A stretch of DNA of 64,000 nucleotides from Acanthornis magna (lineage: Eukaryota > Chordata > Aves > Passeriformes > Acanthizidae). The stretch is from contig JAWUZG010000032.1 of NCBI GenBank assembly GCA_036785705.1, positions 11,116,001-11,180,000 of the forward strand. The letters are read 5' to 3'. The position numbers and the translations under genes are program-made. The notes beneath the pieces were generated by a model. The model was not told the origin of the DNA, did no database searches, and saw only the letters and a list, made by a program, of their open reading frames with translations. Within the stretch, counting starts at the first letter, position 1; each line of letters begins with the position of its first letter. Of the stretch, positions 61,561-64,000 are shown piece after piece.

Positions 61561-64000
61561 ACATTATTTGCAATAACAGGATATAGTACAGAAAACCCCA
61601 TACCTGTTAAGTATTACATAAAATGGACAATTTCACACTTGCACTCTACTCATGCATTATCTTTTCTTTGCTTATTAGCATAGATACAGTCCAGATGTCC
61701 TTTTTCCACAAGAAAAAACTTAGTTTCCTCTTCCCATTACTCACTGGAAATCAATCAGTGGAAATAGATATCATGTACAAATTCATGACAATTGCTTTAA
61801 GAAATAGCTAAAATAAAACCAAGGACTTAAAAAAAAGGAATTTAAAAGGGGAAAAAAATCCTCTCAACAGAAGCAGATACAGACAATGGCATAAGTGCTG
61901 AGACTCTCAGAAATTTCAACTCCCAGTGCAAACCAGTCCATGATCCATGAATTATAAGATGAATCAAAGTGACCCATGCAGGCAAGGGAGGGCTTTACTT
62001 TCTTCTATTGCAAGTTAAACGAGGTCTCCAAATAAGTAACGAAGGATGCAAATACTCTTTTGGAATGGTTTCAAGCATTAAAAACAAAGCAAAGCTTGGA
62101 TACAAAAGTCTATTTGTGATAAGAGTGATCAGAATACTAAATGCAATGTCTTTGTCTGCACTCTGATAAAACATGTAATGAGGAGTTTTGATATGAAAAT
62201 AGCAGCTGTTTATCTACAGAACTGCAAATATAGACTTTCAAAATGTCAGGAGCCAAATGTATTCTTTGGAGAGATTAGTGTAGTATATATGGTGTAACAG
62301 GGAAGTTTATTTCGTCACTGCATTTCTTTGATCTTGTGAGTGCTTTCACAACCCTTTTTTTCCTTTTGTTTCTCTCAGTCATGAAGCCATAAACCCAGAT
62401 TTATGATGGTATTAGTGTTTTGCCACAGAATGATTGGTATGTCCCAGATTCAGCCTTGTGGGATAAACATGAGCAACTAAGAAAAAAATTGTCTGAAAGG
62501 GATGTAATCTTTTCTAAAAGAAAAATATTTAAAATAATATTTCAATAGAAAAAATTAAAATCAAGCCAGGAAAATATTAATTCTGGGATATTTGAAAATA
62601 CTATATATATTGACCATTATAAATTGTATTTTGATAAGGATTATTCTGCAAGATTATTAATTGTTCATCCTGTTATTTCTCAAAAATTTTATTGAGAATA
62701 TAGAAAACTTGAGACTGTACTGAGAAATTTATACAAGAGGACAGCGATGAAGCCTCACTTATATTAATTATACTGTCATTCATGTATTTTTATGTTCAGT
62801 GATCATGTTGTTTGTACATGCCTACATTTGAATCCTCAAGAAAAAAAAAAGAAATTTTGGAATTATAATGGAATGTTTGAAAATTTGTGTTTCCATGAAC
62901 AATATGTAACAACATTTTTAAGTTCAGATTCTGTGAAATGGAAAAGTTCCAGAAAGCTTTTCAGTTGATTTGGGATAGAAAGCCGAATCTCTGGAATAAA
63001 GTATAGGATTTATGACGGATTGTAGTATAGGAAGCCCTGCTTTCTTTGAGTGGAGATAACAACATATATATATAAGATTGATTAAGTAGTCCTTCTGAAA
63101 AAACACTTGAGTGTCTTTCAAAGGTGAGGAAGACTGCTAATAATGTGTCTTGCAGTGAACTTAACCTTACATTGATATTTATACTTAAATTTATAAATAT
63201 AGACATTTATATTTAAAATTTTCTTATTTCATAATGTCTTTTTGTTTCCTGGAATGTCTGAAAAATATGTCTTGCCCTCTGATTCTAAACAGTATTTGAT
63301 TTTGAATTTTTTTTTACTTTGTTGCAGGAGAGAAATTCCAAATTCAACGAATGCTGTAATAATGTTTTGTCCTTCTTTTAGATATGCTTTACTTTTGGGT
63401 CATCTGCATCCCTCCCAGTATTAATGGAACCAAAGAAAATGTGAATTATTAATGTTTTACATTCTTTGTCTTGAATTCTTAGCAGTTACACACTTATGAA
63501 AAGACTGATGACGGCTGTGGAATCAGAGACAAGATTTTTTTTTTTCCAAAAGTCATTTGCCAAAGAGAACACTCAGAAATCTCTGCTCTGCTGAATGAGA
63601 ATGGTACTAGATCAGGAAATGAACAAGTATGTAAGAAATGTTTTTTAAGAGAAAATAAATGGATTGCGTACACATTTGGACTTGTGCAAAGTGAAAATGA
63701 ATGTAGCCACTTGTCTGAGTATGGATAAATTCACTACTCACAGTCTGCCAGATCGATCTCTGCTCTTGGACACTTACTTTCCTACAGTTAAACTGGAGTA
63801 CACAGCTGCAGTCTCTCCAAGGGGTTATCACCTGATGTTTTGCTATGAGGATGGCTCATAAAATTAGCTGCTAAAAGTCATAATTTTCATCCAATAGGGA
63901 ATTCCAAAAGTAACCAGGAGATCTGATAAAAAAGAGCCCCAAAAAACCTAAACACCTAAATATTTATTTTACACAGCATTAAACTTCCTTATGAGAAATA
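61561..64000. other. Unique AT-rich non-coding stretch
   Basis: No gene or recognisable element is supported. A short TA run lies near 63063-63073 and an A-run near 62840. Short frames on both strands near 62924-63206 and 63607-63861 overlap and lack family features. Confidence 0.5.

Noticed and set aside
1..64000. CRISPR arrays, bacterial operons, tRNA or rRNA genes
   Set aside because: No regularly spaced repeats with unique spacers, no ribosome-binding-site-led gene clusters and no cloverleaf or rRNA core sequences were seen. The repeats present are vertebrate retroelements and microsatellites.

Overview
The window looks like non-coding nuclear DNA from a bird. The strongest evidence is several 5'-truncated CR1 (chicken repeat 1) LINE copies. 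They carry the avian CR1 3' end, with the ATTCTATGA-type tail next to the 'ggtcccttcca' segment (or its reverse complement). There are also retroviral LTR-like segments of avian ERVL type. The sequence is AT-rich, and mammalian Alu, L1 or B elements were not seen. The exact species or order cannot be fixed from the sequence alone. I saw no convincing protein-coding exon, tRNA, rRNA, CRISPR array or bacterial-type operon. All open frames are short, uncorroborated and often overlapping, and the longest (about 178 codons) is an artefact of a GGAA microsatellite. The window is best read as intergenic DNA or the interior of a very large intron.

Layout. 1-12436 is mostly unique AT-rich sequence, with a 15-bp palindromic tandem duplication at 8281 and a perfect 15-bp hairpin at 9910. 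An old plus-strand CR1 tail lies at 12437-12585. A minus-strand CR1 at 16747-17210 is itself split by a tiny second CR1 insertion flanked by ATTAT duplications. 17211-26872 is unique sequence. A TATC-rich repeat (26873-26960) is followed by a decayed minus-strand LTR (27414-27884). A large GGAA/GGGA/AAAG microsatellite occupies 32515-32868.

A plus-strand LTR-like element lies at about 38340-38740, with CCAAT, TATA and AATAAA signals in the expected order. It may continue into internal proviral sequence. An AATG repeat is at 40851 and an AAAC-rich tract at 47565. Two CR1 tails in opposite orientation lie at 51222-51476, with further minus-strand CR1 copies at 55338-55665 and 61227-61560. A CTAT microsatellite (55990-56144) and a pair of long AT-rich hairpins (56915-57002) precede a CpG-richer, probably younger minus-strand LTR at about 58847-59518. 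That LTR has a recognisable promoter, a poly(A) signal and an internal inverted repeat.

No genes work together here. The visible history is retroelement insertion (CR1 and LTR), microsatellite expansion and slow decay. No previously undescribed system is evident. The items most worth a second look are the nested CR1 with its target-site duplication, the twin hairpins, the two LTRs with intact promoter and poly(A) signals, and the higher-order GGAA/GGGA array.
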